Source of the DNA: CAYLJV01 sp964554215
GTDB taxonomy: Archaea > Hadarchaeota > Hadarchaeia > Hadarchaeales > JAGGTB01
NCBI GenBank assembly: GCA_964554215.1
Contig: CAZKND010000005.1
Span: 1-34,548 of the forward strand
Length of the DNA stretch: 34,548 nt
Direction: 5' to 3'
In this document: in pieces, positions 1-8,304 of the stretch
How the letters are laid out: each line of letters starts with the position of its first letter
Numbering within the stretch: the stretch's first letter is position 1
The notes under the pieces: model-generated
Database searches by the model: none
The model's input: the letters and a program-made list of their open reading frames with translations, nothing else
Told to the model about the DNA's origin: nothing
Program-made: the position numbers and the translations under genes

Positions 1-499
1 CCTATGCATAATACCTTAGATTCCTGCAGTTTTTTGACCGCTCTATGTGCTCTTAATTTTTCTTGTAATTCTTCATAATCGTTAATCACCAAATCAACGT
101 CTGGAAATTCCTTAACTGCATCCATTTCATACCATTGTTGAAACAAAGCATGACCATATGCTCGATTTCTCTCTATTTTATTGAAAAATACTAAAGGAAG
201 ACCATAAACGGTCAAAGTATTAAGAAGTTTTCTCGTACCTGCTCCTGAAACTGCAAAAACAACAAGAACATCACATTCCTGATATTTTCTCGAAAGGTCC
301 AAAGCTTCCGAAACACTCCTTACAATATCCCCACCTGAAAAACTAAACTCTTCCTCACTCTCTATCTCTTTCAGTTCTTGACTGATCTTTTCGTATTCTT
401 CCTGAAGCTCCTCTTCATTCTCCATCAACCCCCACTGATCTTTATAGGGAGGATCTTGCGTNNNNNNNNNNTTCCTAAAACAATCCAACCTACTTCCAT
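1..499 (-). CDS. Sugar isomerase-like protein (L-fucose/L-arabinose isomerase fold), N-terminal part, cut by window edge and gap
   Basis: The gene runs leftward and leaves the window at position 1. An ATG at 497-499 opens MEVGWIVLG, which then enters the N gap. The frame left of the gap (461 down to 1) is open for 153 codons without a start being needed, so both parts are probably one gene. The visible part alternates hydrophobic strands (CDVLVVFAVSGAG, LPLVFFNK, VDLVIND) with acidic helices and reaches LRAHRAVKKLQESKVLCIG. This layout, and a charged helix leading into a second Rossmann-like strand ending in IG, resembles the N-terminal domain of fucose/arabinose isomerase-like proteins, which interconvert aldoses and ketoses. 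No catalytic residue lies in the visible part, so the family call is an inference. An internal ATG at 423-425 is an alternative start only if the gap hides something else. Confidence 0.45.
462..471. other. Assembly gap (10 N)
   Basis: Ten N replace unknown sequence inside the isomerase-like gene. The frames on the two sides differ as drawn, which is uninformative because ten N is likely a placeholder length. Confidence 0.95.
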
Positions 500-703
500 A
501 TTACCAAAAAAGTTTCTCTTTACAATTAACAGGACTTTTACCTAAAAAAGTTCACAACCTAAAATTCCTTTTCCTGACTATAATCAATCTAATTCCTTAA
601 ACTTAATTACTCTAAAAAACTCCGTTAGAAGAATACTTTCACTCAAGAGTCACCGAAAACAATTACATGCATAAAGAAATAGAATGTATGGGGATGTTAA
701 TCA

Positions 704-781
704 ATGAGCTTACCAGAGAATTGGAATAGAATGAATGCCGAAGAGAAAGTCAAATGGATAGAAGATAATATTGAAGAGTGA
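704..781 (+). other. Tiny ORF, possible gene remnant (25 codons)
   Basis: ATG to TGA encodes MSLPENWNRMNAEEKVKWIE and five more residues. The amphipathic, Trp-containing composition looks protein-like rather than random, as in the N-terminus of a small acidic protein that has lost the rest. No good ribosome binding site was seen. It could be a decayed gene, a true micropeptide or chance. Confidence 0.2.
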
Positions 782-913
782 AATCAAGTATCAACGCTAC
801 AGGAAACAAACCGGAAACTCAAATAACTTTAGGAAATTGTCTAAAGATTCAGTTTCAGTTATAATCTCTATCAAAAAGCAAAGGCTTTTAAAAGGAGATT
901 AGTATTAGTTTAC

Positions 914-1083
914 CCGCCCTCGTCAGGCGGTGCAAACAGACTGAAAAACATCAATAAACTTGAACCAATCTTCGCTCCAGTTTCAATAAAACGAAGAAAA
1001 TGATATCACGGAGAAAACAAAGATTTCATAACTTCAATAATTCAAAAAATCAGTTATCATCACCTCCCTCTGACGAGGGCACC
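914..1083. repeat. Pair of inverted GC-rich hairpin repeats, possible mini-element ends
   Basis: GCCCTCGTCAG at 916-926 is exactly the reverse complement of CTGACGAGGGC at 1070-1080. The similarity continues beyond the core: both copies, read in the same sense, go on as GG-x-GGTG. Each copy is also a hairpin by itself: CCGCC/GGCGG around 7 bases (914-930) and CCCTC/GAGGG around 4 bases (1066-1079). About 143 bases of AT-rich non-coding DNA lie between the cores. This is the form expected of a short non-autonomous mobile element or paired regulatory hairpins. No target-site duplication was recognised. Confidence 0.5.
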
Positions 1084-1170
1084 TAATTCTAAAAAAATAA
1101 TGACTCAATCACATTTTAAAACTCTTAAACCCTACTTAAAACTAAAGAAGATGTTGATAAAGGAATCATC

Positions 1171-1359
1171 ATGCAAAATAAAGATTTAAACACCTCTAAA
1201 TTCTGGGATACCATATATAGAACTGTCTTAATAATGATTATAGCAATAGTTTTCACACGCATACTAAATTATCCTCTTTGGACTACCTATTTCGCCATTG
1301 GAGCAGGAGTAGCAGTCATATTACACGCCCTAATATGGATCAAAAAAACACAAAAATAA
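1171..1359 (+). CDS. Small two-helix membrane protein (62 aa)
   Basis: The protein has a short polar N-terminus, a hydrophobic helix at about residues 18-37, a tight turn with aromatic residues (YPLWTTY), a second helix at about 40-57 and a basic tail (KKTQK). It is therefore probably a two-span inner membrane protein. AAAGGA a few bases before the ATG can serve as ribosome binding site. No enzyme motif is visible and the function is unknown. It stands alone, convergent with the gene at 1418-1884. Confidence 0.6.
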   Translation: MQNKDLNTSKFWDTIYRTVLIMIIAIVFTRILNYPLWTTYFAIGAGVAVILHALIWIKKTQK

Positions 1360-1417
1360 GACTTTACTCTTATTCCTTTTACTGAATGAAACTCTATATC
1401 CTTCTAAAAAATATTCT

Positions 1418-1884
1418 CTAACTATATCTAAAACTTTCATCTGAAAAATCAGGATTTATTTCAAAGCTATAAACTATAGTTTTTCCCAAAAAAGGAAGTT
1501 CAAAAGTTTCATTTTCAAAATCAGAAGCCCCAATGAAATTTTCTAACAGATAACTCCTCATATTCATTAACTCTTCTTCATATTCTTCAAAGTAGTTTTC
1601 TTCGATATATACAGTCTCACCTTCGCTATTAATAGAGACCCAAATTGCTTCCTCTTCCATATTGAATAAATACTCATTAGAAAACTCTGAAACAAGAGTA
1701 TTCTCGACAATTTTAACCCATCATCTTCGAACTCAATTTTAACATTAACAACATTTGCACCACCAGCTTCAGTGCTCCTATCATTTGCTGAAATCACAAC
1801 ATAAAGACCCGAAACAAAAACCAAAAAAATCAATATTGCTCCCAGTAAAAGCTCCCCAGAAATACCAGTATTATCCTCTTCCAT
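1418..1884 (-). CDS. Pilin-like/secreted membrane protein with a frameshift
   Basis: Two overlapping frames make one sensible protein of about 155 residues if one base is added in the G-run on the coding strand (CCC at 1717-1719). The first 56 residues give a short acidic head, GISGELLLG, one hydrophobic helix (about residues 12-32) and a beta-like region ending in EFEDDG. The second frame continues V-KIVENTLVSEFSNEYLF and runs to the stop at 1418. A single N-terminal helix after a short head resembles archaeal type IV pilin-like proteins, but the usual basic residue before the Gly is missing, so this is only a suggestion. Restoring GGGG gives the continuous reading DDGVKIVEN, which favours a lost G through sequencing error or a recent mutation. 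No canonical slippery heptamer is present. Confidence 0.6.
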
Positions 1885-1951
1885 ATTTTCACTATTAATA
1901 CTATTCAGAAGCTTACTTGAAAACTGCTGTGAATATTTAAATTATTTAATT

Positions 1952-3730
1952 TCAAGCCGTTTTCAGGTGAATTTCAAAACTAGAACCACCTAGATCTGAA
2001 TCCTTTACCTGTATAGAACCGTCGTATATCTCTACCAATTTTTTTACAAGGAACATCCCAAGTCCTGAACCTGGATTTTCATCACCCTTATACCCTTTTT
2101 TAAAGATTTTCTCCTTCTTGTCATCTGAAATACCCCTACCATTATCTTCAATCCAACAGATCACCTCGTCTCCTGAAGCCTCAATACTAACCTCAATCTT
2201 ATCTCCTCCAGAATGTTGAACTGCATTATCCAAAATATTGGAGAAAACCCTGGACAAAAGGGACCCACCCATAACCGAATAAGAGTCCGAAGAGTCCTCT
2301 TTATTAAACTCTATATCAATTCCAGAAGAAGAAGCACCACAACTTTGAATGGCATCTTTTAATATGGGGGCTAATTTTATCTCCCTAACCTCTTCATCTT
2401 CTGTTTTCTTCAAGGCCTGAACCTTTTCAATCAGCTGAATAGTGTCTCCCGCAACCTTCTTAGATTTTTCAAGATATTTTTCAGCTTCTTCCGGTAAGTC
2501 CATACCTTCTAATAGTTCACTATAACCATTGAGAACCTGAATTTTATTACGAACATCATGTCTCAATAAAGAGTGAAGGAATTCACGACTTTCCTCTGCC
2601 TTTTTCCTCTCGGTTATATCTTTTGAAACTACGACAACTCCGGAAAATCCACCATCTTCAGATTTGCCAACGGGGCTAAAAGTCCTACTAGACCACCTAT
2701 TACCCTTTAAAAATTTATATTCTTCCTCTACTGGCTCACCCGTTTCTAGAACGGTTTCAACTTTCTCAATAAATGAATCTAACTCCCTCTCAGGATGAAC
2801 TTCACTATATTTTTTACCTAAAACCTTTTTTTCATTAACTTCAGATATCTTTTCATCATCATATAATCGAGAAAGATGCTCTTCATTGGCAAAAACATAC
2901 CTACAATCCCTATCAATCATATAAAGAGAATCATCTGAAGCCTCAATAGCTTCCTTATACTTTTTGAGGTTTTCCTCATATCTCTTCCGATCAGTAATAT
3001 CTAAAGAGGTTTCAATAGCTCCAACAACGTCACCTTCTTCATCCCTTACAGGGGTACCTCTTATCAACCAATGAGAATCACTTTCCACAGGAGATATTTC
3101 ACTCTCACTTTCCTCCCCTTCTACGATAGCTCTCTCTACAGGACAACCCTCACAAGGACTCTCTTGACCATACCACAACTCATAACATTTCTCACCGCTA
3201 ATATCCTCTTTACTCACCCCTAAATCCTCCGAGTAAGCCTTATTTACCCATACTATCTCGTGATTTGGATCATGAAAAGCTATATGTTCACTTCCACTAT
3301 CCAAAACCAAAGATTTTTCCCGCTCAGATTTTTCTAGCTTTTTTTGAGAATTCCAGCGTTCATATTCCTGAACTATCGCTTCGGCTAGAAGACCATACTG
3401 AGACTTTGGGCTTCCCCCTTTCTGCAGATACCTATCCGCTCCAAGATTCAAAGCTCTTATTGCAACCTCTTCCCGTCCTCTACCTGTAAAGATTATGAAT
3501 GGAATCTCAATGTCTCTCTCCTCTCTCAACTCTTTCAAAAATTCCAGACCGTCCATCCCCGGCATCTGATAATCCGAGATGATAACATCGTAATCATTTT
3601 CCTTCAGAATATCCAAGGCTTTCTCAGCTGTAGAAAATTTCTCAACATCCAAATCATCAATCTCCTGCTTAAGAAATATCTCAGTCTGATCTAGAAAACC
3701 TTCTTCATCATCAACTAACAAAACTTTCAT
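1952..3730 (-). CDS. Hybrid histidine kinase, REC-PAS-PAS-HisKA-HATPase (592 aa)
   Basis: This cytoplasmic two-component sensor has an N-terminal receiver domain (about 1-120; acidic pocket D7/D8, phospho-acceptor D53, T82, K104). Two PAS domains follow (about 140-250 and 258-376), then an H-box LLRHDVRNK with H391, an N-box with N502 (NILDNAVQHS), the DNGRGI loop at 529-534 and the GSGLGMF loop at 554-560. All catalytic residues are present. The first PAS carries a C-X10-C-X2-CP pattern (C182, C193, C196), repeated in the next gene upstream, which suggests a metal, cofactor or redox ligand. There are no membrane spans, so the signal is intracellular. A receiver at the N-terminus means it can accept phosphate from another kinase as well as use its own. 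It is a close paralogue of the genes at 10984-12507, 12628-13677 and 34042-34548. Confidence 0.95.
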   Translation of the reverse strand: MKVLLVDDEEGFLDQTEIFLKQEIDDLDVEKFSTAEKALDILKENDYDVIISDYQMPGMDGLEFLKELREERDIEIPFIIFTGRGREEVAIRALNLGADRYLQKGGSPKSQYGLLAEAIVQEYERWNSQKKLEKSEREKSLVLDSGSEHIAFHDPNHEIVWVNKAYSEDLGVSKEDISGEKCYELWYGQESPCEGCPVERAIVEGEESESEISPVESDSHWLIRGTPVRDEEGDVVGAIETSLDITDRKRYEENLKKYKEAIEASDDSLYMIDRDCRYVFANEEHLSRLYDDEKISEVNEKKVLGKKYSEVHPERELDSFIEKVETVLETGEPVEEEYKFLKGNRWSSRTFSPVGKSEDGGFSGVVVVSKDITERKKAEESREFLHSLLRHDVRNKIQVLNGYSELLEGMDLPEEAEKYLEKSKKVAGDTIQLIEKVQALKKTEDEEVREIKLAPILKDAIQSCGASSSGIDIEFNKEDSSDSYSVMGGSLLSRVFSNILDNAVQHSGGDKIEVSIEASGDEVICWIEDNGRGISDDKKEKIFKKGYKGDENPGSGLGMFLVKKLVEIYDGSIQVKDSDLGGSSFEIHLKTA

Positions 3731-3850
3731 ACCATCAAACCCCAGCTTACATTACATTCCATAGAATTACAACCATTAGAAATCCTTTATCCTACTTCTA
3801 AAAGGTTTACAAATAAAATTCTAAATACAGTTCTCCAACAAAGCAAATAA

Positions 3851-3860
3851 NNNNNNNNNN
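3851..3860. other. Assembly gap (10 N)
   Basis: Ten N remove the very last codons of the pseudokinase at 3861-5222. The frame beyond the gap (ICFVGELY...) does not look like the normal end of such a protein. Confidence 0.95.
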
Positions 3861-5222
3861 CTTCTCTAACTCAATCTTGAACTCTACCCCCCCAAAATCC
3901 GAATCTTTTAAGCTGATTTCAATATTGTTAAGATCCGCCATTCGCTTAATAGTATAATATTTAGCCCCCCCAGCACCCATTGTATTCCCGGTGTAAACTC
4001 TGCCATCAAATAGTCTTTTGATATCATTAGGCAAACTCAAACCATCATCCCTCACTTTCAAAAAAATATTATCTCCATCATCTGCCACACTAATATCAAT
4101 TCTTTTAGCCTCTCCTCTCTCTATCCTAATCTTTAAAATCTGAAAAATCATATCTTTCAACGAATAATCAACCATATAGTCAATATTCTCTGGAAGGCTT
4201 GTATGGATATCTATCTCATCTTCTTCAAAAAGACCTGAAGAATCATACAATGCTTCTTGCAAAACTACTGAAAGATTCTTTCCACCCTTCCATCGCAATT
4301 TCTCCACTTTCCTAAGCGATCCAACCATCCTTAAAAGCTCTTCACAACTCTTAGAGATATTAAAGGCTTTATCCAAAAAAGATTCTTCCTCAACTGTTCC
4401 CTGGAAGTTATCTTTAATCAGCTGCAAATTACCCATTAATAATTGTTGTTTACTTTTCAAATCCTGTCTGAGCAAAGTATGTAAAAATCTCTCCCTCTTT
4501 TCAGCTTCCCTCAAGTCAGTAATATCCTCTTCAACCGCTAATATACTTTCCAGATTGCCATCCGAATTAAAAATAGGTGAATGATTAACCAACCAAACTC
4601 TTCCATCAGGAGTAACTACTTCTCCCTGGTAAAATTCTTCATTCTCAATAACTTCTCTAGTAGGGCAGTTATCACATTTCTCAGAAAGGCCATGCGAGAC
4701 CTCATGACAAAAACTACCTAAAATTTCTTCTCTGCCGTCGACATCCAAATTTTTAACAACCGCCTCATTACACCAAATAATCCGACCATCCAAATCTTGA
4801 AGAAAAACCAGCTCATTCATCGTATCTAGGATCAAAGACTTCTCTTTCTCGGATTCGTGTAGTTCTTCTTCTCTTTCCTTCCTTTCAGTAATATCCCTAG
4901 CGACTGCTAAAACTACAGAATTACCTTCAAAAGTAGTTAGGGATAAACTAACTTCTACAGGGATTTCCTCACCCTCCTTTGTAATTTGAGAAGATTCAAA
5001 AACGTTATTTTCATCCTCTTTCAACTTTCTAATTATCCTAACAACCTCATCATCCGAATGAGAGGTAAATAAATCCTCTAAAGACATAGAATACAGTTCT
5101 TTCCTCTTGTACCCAAGTTTTTGAACTGATTCATCGTTGGCGTATAAAATATCTCCATTTTTATCAGCTAAAAAAATAGAACAGTTAATGCTATCAAGAA
5201 TATTTTTACAATCCCCCCTCAT
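3861..5222 (-). CDS. PAS-PAS sensor pseudo-histidine kinase (catalytic residues lost), 3' end in gap
   Basis: Two PAS domains (about 5-112 and 125-238) lead into a region that aligns throughout with the HisKA-HATPase part of the neighbouring kinase. The H-box reads LLRQDLKSKQQ, so the phosphorylated His is Q253. The N-box Asn is replaced (I365 in QILKIRIERG). The D-box is DDGLSL instead of DxGxGI, and the G2 loop is GAGGAKYY instead of GxGLGM. The frame is intact, so this is degeneration and not a sequencing break. The second PAS has the same C-X10-C-X2-CP pattern (C172, C183, C186) as the gene at 1952-3730. It probably cannot phosphorylate; a role as decoy or allosteric partner of the next kinase is an inference. 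The two genes point the same way about 80 bases apart, apart from the gap. The last residues, expected to be about one to five, are lost in the gap. Confidence 0.9.
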
Positions 5223-5362
5223 AATAAGCCCATTTTAAAAGGTGTGGCTAATACCTAAACAAGTTTTTCTTTAAAGCAAGCAGATATGGAGATCAAAACC
5301 TCAAAAACAACACCCATTTTTTATTAATAAATCTGAAGAGGGAAAATCATAAATGAGTATCC

Positions 5363-5388
5363 TTATATACTTAAAATCAGATTGGGGG
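5363..5388 (+). promoter_or_regulatory. Archaeal promoter: TATA box and G-run before the nucleotidyltransferase
   Basis: TTATATAC at 5363-5370 is a good TATA box. TTGGGGGAG follows about 20 bases later (5383-5390), where transcription would start, and an ATG lies at 5397. Similar TTGGGGGA runs sit near the starts of the genes at 12628-13677 and 29821-30576. Confidence 0.5.
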
Positions 5389-5396
5389 AGTTGAAA

Positions 5397-6243
5397 ATGA
5401 AAAAGGGGGATTATAATCATTTTTGAGGGATCAGAAGTAGCAGATGAAAGGACAGTTTCCAGCTATCTTACTTCAGTCAGCGAGGAATTAGAAGAAATAG
5501 AAGAAAAAGTAGCTTCTGTAATACTATTTGGGAGTCACGCAAGAGGAGACAATACTGAAATGTCAGACGTAGACCTCTTAATAGTTTTTAAAGATGAAGT
5601 TCCTCAAGATTTCATCTCTAAAATAGATAATTCACTAACAGAAATAGAAAAGGACTATAATTATGTAAAATCCCCTGAGGGAATACTAGAAGAACTAATA
5701 TATTCTCTAAAAAGGAAAACCGGAATGTTTGTGTCCCATTTTGTCTGCAAAGAGAGAGACATAGAAGAAAGAGATTTTTCCGAGATATTCTCCACCGAAA
5801 AAATAATGTCGTCACTTATCGCTCCCTCCAATCTAGTTCTGAACAACATGACCAGCGATGGAGTTATCCTTTACGGCAAGAACATTATCGAGAAGTTCAA
5901 ACAACCAGTAAGTATACTTTCTATGGTAAAGAGCCTTATCATGAACCTCATGACCTCAATAGGAAGCGCCATAATAGCACCATTCTATAAAAAATCTACT
6001 GAATTAAGCACAGAAGCCTTAAAATGGACACTTTTAGCAACAAATCAGTATTTGACCGAAACTAGCGAGGGTGCAAACGAAGTTATCCAATTCTTAAAAA
6101 ATCAAGGAATTTATTCCTCGGAAACCTTAGAAGAATTTAAAGCCCTAAGAGAAAAATTGCAAGAAAACCCAGTTTTTATTTTTAAAGTTCCGCCAATAAT
6201 AGTAAAACTACACTTCCAAGCAATTAAACGTCGAGGAATCTAA
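5397..6243 (+). CDS. Nucleotidyltransferase-domain protein (MNT type), start disturbed by G-run
   Basis: The protein contains GSHARGDN followed after a short loop by SDVDLLIVF. This is the GSxxRG...SDxDLxV signature of minimal nucleotidyltransferases, where the Asp residues hold the metal for NMP transfer. The signature starts near 5530, upstream of the ATG at 5560, so that ATG is too late. The frame is open back to 5401 but has no ATG, GTG or TTG. An ATG at 5397 joins the frame only if the run of five G at 5405-5409 is one base too long; the start would then be MKKGIIIIFEGS and the protein 281 aa. Alternatives are a lost start codon (ATA where an ATG would follow GGGGGATT) or a rare start. 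The C-terminal half (about 150 residues, helical) is not recognised. No separate HEPN partner gene adjoins it. The target may be a protein, RNA or small molecule. Confidence 0.75.
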
Positions 6244-6792
6244 ATGTTTCCGACCGCCCATTTTTTCTCTACTCTAATTATCTTACCTTTTTTTTTTTTT
6301 TTTTTCAATACCTCGTTAGCCATTTTTATTTTTTTTTTAACCTCACTTTGAAAGNNNNNNNNNNCCGGAAATATCACTTCCTTACCACCCTACTCCCTCC
6401 CCCTTATGGTAATTGTAGGAATCGGTCTAGATGGAGACATCTTATTAAAAAAAGAACATAGAAAAGCTCCGACTCATTCGATCTTCTCAATCCTAATATC
6501 AATCCCATTTTTAATTCTGGGACTTAAATACTTCTTACTGATACTAATCACAATACTGATACACTTATTTTTGGACTCCATAGATTGGAAATTATATCTT
6601 TTCTACCCTTTTTCAAAAAGACCATACGGAATTAACCTGGCCCAAAAAAACTCGAATTTAAATCCCGAACAAAATTCAGTCACTGAATTCATAAATCATT
6701 ACTTTTCCAATAAAAAGATTATAACAATAGAAATTGTCCTAATCACAATAGTAATTTTACTATTGTATATATCCTCTCTAAACTGGATTTGA
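6244..6792 (+). CDS. YdjM/DUF457-like membrane protein, broken by poly-T tracts and a gap
   Basis: An ATG one codon after the previous stop opens MFPTAHFFSTLIILPF, a hydrophobic N-terminus of the kind found in the metal-dependent hydrolase/inner-membrane family PF04307. It is followed by six Phe from an 18-T run, NTSLAIFIFFLTSL, a TGA at 6349, and the gap. After the gap the frame gives GIGLDGDILLKKEHRKAPTHS, then membrane helices and HLFLDSIDWKLYLFYPFSKR. The HRxPTHS motif and the HxxxD...YPFS motif are typical of the family, and their His and Asp residues probably bind metal. The TGA is likely an artefact next to the gap or in the T-runs. The right part alone starts at ATG 6406. It follows the nucleotidyltransferase without spacing, so the two form an operon. 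Confidence 0.65.
6288..6338 (+). repeat. Poly-T tracts (18 T and 10 T)
   Basis: T18 at 6288-6305 and T10 at 6329-6338 lie close to the gap and inside the reading frame of the YdjM-like gene. Runs this long are prone to length errors. On the RNA level they could also act as a U-rich terminator after the nucleotidyltransferase. Confidence 0.7.
6355..6364. other. Assembly gap (10 N)
   Basis: Ten N interrupt the YdjM/DUF457-like gene just after its second hydrophobic segment. Confidence 0.95.
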
Positions 6793-6972
6793 GAGTAAGG
6801 GTGAAAACTAAAAAAATCTTGTCTTCAAAAATCACTTAGAATTTTAAAAGCATTATGAAGAGAGTATCAGCAACTATATTTTCATAAAATGTCCAAAAAA
6901 TAGGTAAATTGCCATCTAATATCTTTTGAATACAGGAAAGGACATCAAAGGTCCAATTAGTCTATTTAATAA

Positions 6973-7185
6973 CTAAATTCCCAAAAAGCCAAACAACCAT
7001 ATGACCAGCGTCAACATCTTCAATCCCATTATCACTATACCAGAAATCAATATATTATTCGCTTTTTCCCGATTTTTGTCTTTCAAAACAAGCCAACCGG
7101 TCAAACCACCAATCCAATTAAACAAGATTGGAAGTAACCAGTACCACTTAGAGGTCTCTTCATCTGACATATTTTCATCATCCAT
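6973..7185 (-). CDS. Small two-helix membrane protein (70 aa)
   Basis: An acidic N-terminus (MDDENMSDEETS) is followed by WYWLLPILFNWIGGLTGWL, a KDKNREKANN loop, and a second hydrophobic helix to the C-terminus. The WYWLLPI...GG...WLVLKDK...A pattern recurs in small archaeal membrane proteins, often at the end of zinc-ribbon proteins. Here the zinc ribbon is absent. A run of TATA-like sequence (7190-7215 on the opposite strand) lies directly upstream. No function can be assigned. Confidence 0.7.
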   Translation of the reverse strand: MDDENMSDEETSKWYWLLPILFNWIGGLTGWLVLKDKNREKANNILISGIVIMGLKMLTLVIWLFGFLGI

Positions 7186-7321
7186 TTTTCTTTAAGATAT
7201 TTATATTTTTATTTATTCGAAGAACCTACAGCTAGCTAACATAACTGAAAACTAAATACTAAAAACGAACCGGAACCTCTAGAATCACCAAAGAGCCAAT
7301 AATAGCATGAAACTAATAGTC

Positions 7322-7732
7322 CTACTCTCCTTTAGCCGCCAACCCCATACTACCTGCAGTTATCGCTAAAATCCCGATAACTTTCTTAGTAGTTATCTCT
7401 TCTTGAGGTATAATTATTCCAAGAAATCCACACACAACGGGAACAAAAACAATAAATCCTCCCACTATAGGGCCAACAATAGACACTCGCCCTATATGCA
7501 AGCCGGCTATCCAAGCAACTAAACCCAAAATCCCCACTACAACGGCGAGCCAAAAAACACCGGATGATAATATCGTACCCCAATGTGCACCGGACGTAGG
7601 ATTAAAACCTTCACCTATTAATTCCATTGTCTTTTTGAGGTAAACTCCAAATAAGCCGTATAGAGCACCTCCTATAGCCGCTAAGGGGACTTCCAAACCA
7701 ATTGAACCTTCTTGGTCTTCTTCATTACTCAT
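7322..7732 (-). CDS. Half-size EamA/DMT transporter subunit (136 aa)
   Basis: Four predicted helices (about residues 12-32, 52-75, 80-108, 115-133) show the EamA pattern VSIVGPIVGGFIVFVPVV followed by a short loop and a last helix IGILAITAGSMGLA. Full drug/metabolite transporters have ten helices made of two EamA repeats; this protein has one repeat. It starts four bases after the stop of the other half (7737-8129), so the two are translationally coupled and probably form a heterodimer that moves a small metabolite. The substrate is unknown. Confidence 0.8.
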   Translation of the reverse strand: MSNEEDQEGSIGLEVPLAAIGGALYGLFGVYLKKTMELIGEGFNPTSGAHWGTILSSGVFWLAVVVGILGLVAWIAGLHIGRVSIVGPIVGGFIVFVPVVCGFLGIIIPQEEITTKKVIGILAITAGSMGLAAKGE

Positions 7733-7736
7733 TGTA

Positions 7737-8129
7737 TCACGCCGTTGCCCATCCTAGGAACAATATTCCTATCAATACTAACGCAATTTCAAAGTATTCA
7801 AGTTTATCTAAACTCTCATTTAACCAAACAGCACCTAGAAGAACTGTCACAAAATTTCCAAAAGTCATCAAAGGTTGGACTATTGTAGCATCCCCCCTCC
7901 CAAGAGCCATCATGTTACCTACACCTCCAAAAAGTGCAAGAACCACAGCCACAAGTATGTAGCGATTAATGAGGGTCTTGATAATCTCTTTTATTTTACC
8001 CCACTTTATTTTTCCATCCTCGATGGGATTAATATCCGGAACCATCTTTATTCCCCGACTCTGAAGAGGAGTACTTATACCCAATAAAGTAGCAGCGGCC
8101 AAAGCCATGAAAACATACGGTTCAATCAT
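7737..8129 (-). CDS. Half-size EamA/DMT transporter subunit (130 aa), first gene of the pair
   Basis: Four helices (about residues 4-20, 55-76, 82-102, 110-128) contain the EamA signature: ATIVQPLMTFGNFVTVLLGAVW, an acidic WLNESLDKLEY loop and a terminal helix IALVLIGILFLGW. A long polar loop (residues 22-52) separates helices 1 and 2. The next gene encodes a second, different half. The pair diverges from the GH38 mannosidase gene, and a role in sugar or metabolite export or uptake linked to it is possible but unproven. Confidence 0.8.
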   Translation of the reverse strand: MIEPYVFMALAAATLLGISTPLQSRGIKMVPDINPIEDGKIKWGKIKEIIKTLINRYILVAVVLALFGGVGNMMALGRGDATIVQPLMTFGNFVTVLLGAVWLNESLDKLEYFEIALVLIGILFLGWATA

Positions 8130-8304
8130 GATCTAACCTTTCAAGTTTCTCTACCCAATTTGTTCCTATTCTTGTTTATATCTTACGAAAACTCCAGCTC
8201 TATACCCTAAAAATGCTTAGAAAATGAAGTAGATTTAAAATGAAACCAATAAGTTCGCTCAAAGTTATAAGGTAATGTTTAAAAAACCGATAGGAGAGGG
8301 TTCA

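Larger units (their letters stand above)
500..1170. other. Long intergenic region without a convincing gene
   Basis: This AT-rich stretch of about 670 bases has no ORF of normal size on either strand. It holds a 25-codon ORF at 704-781 and two GC-rich hairpins in inverted orientation at 914-930 and 1061-1083, described separately. The rest looks like decayed sequence. No tRNA-like or rRNA-like segment was seen. Confidence 0.6.

Noticed and set aside
905..935. CRISPR repeat-like sequence GTTT...AAAC with internal hairpin
   Set aside because: Only two copies exist, in inverted orientation and about 140 bases apart, with different flanks. There is no regular spacing and no cas gene in the window.
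1711..1719. Programmed -1 frameshift in the pilin-like gene
   Set aside because: The heptamer pattern is incomplete and no downstream stem was seen. A lost G explains the sequence more simply.
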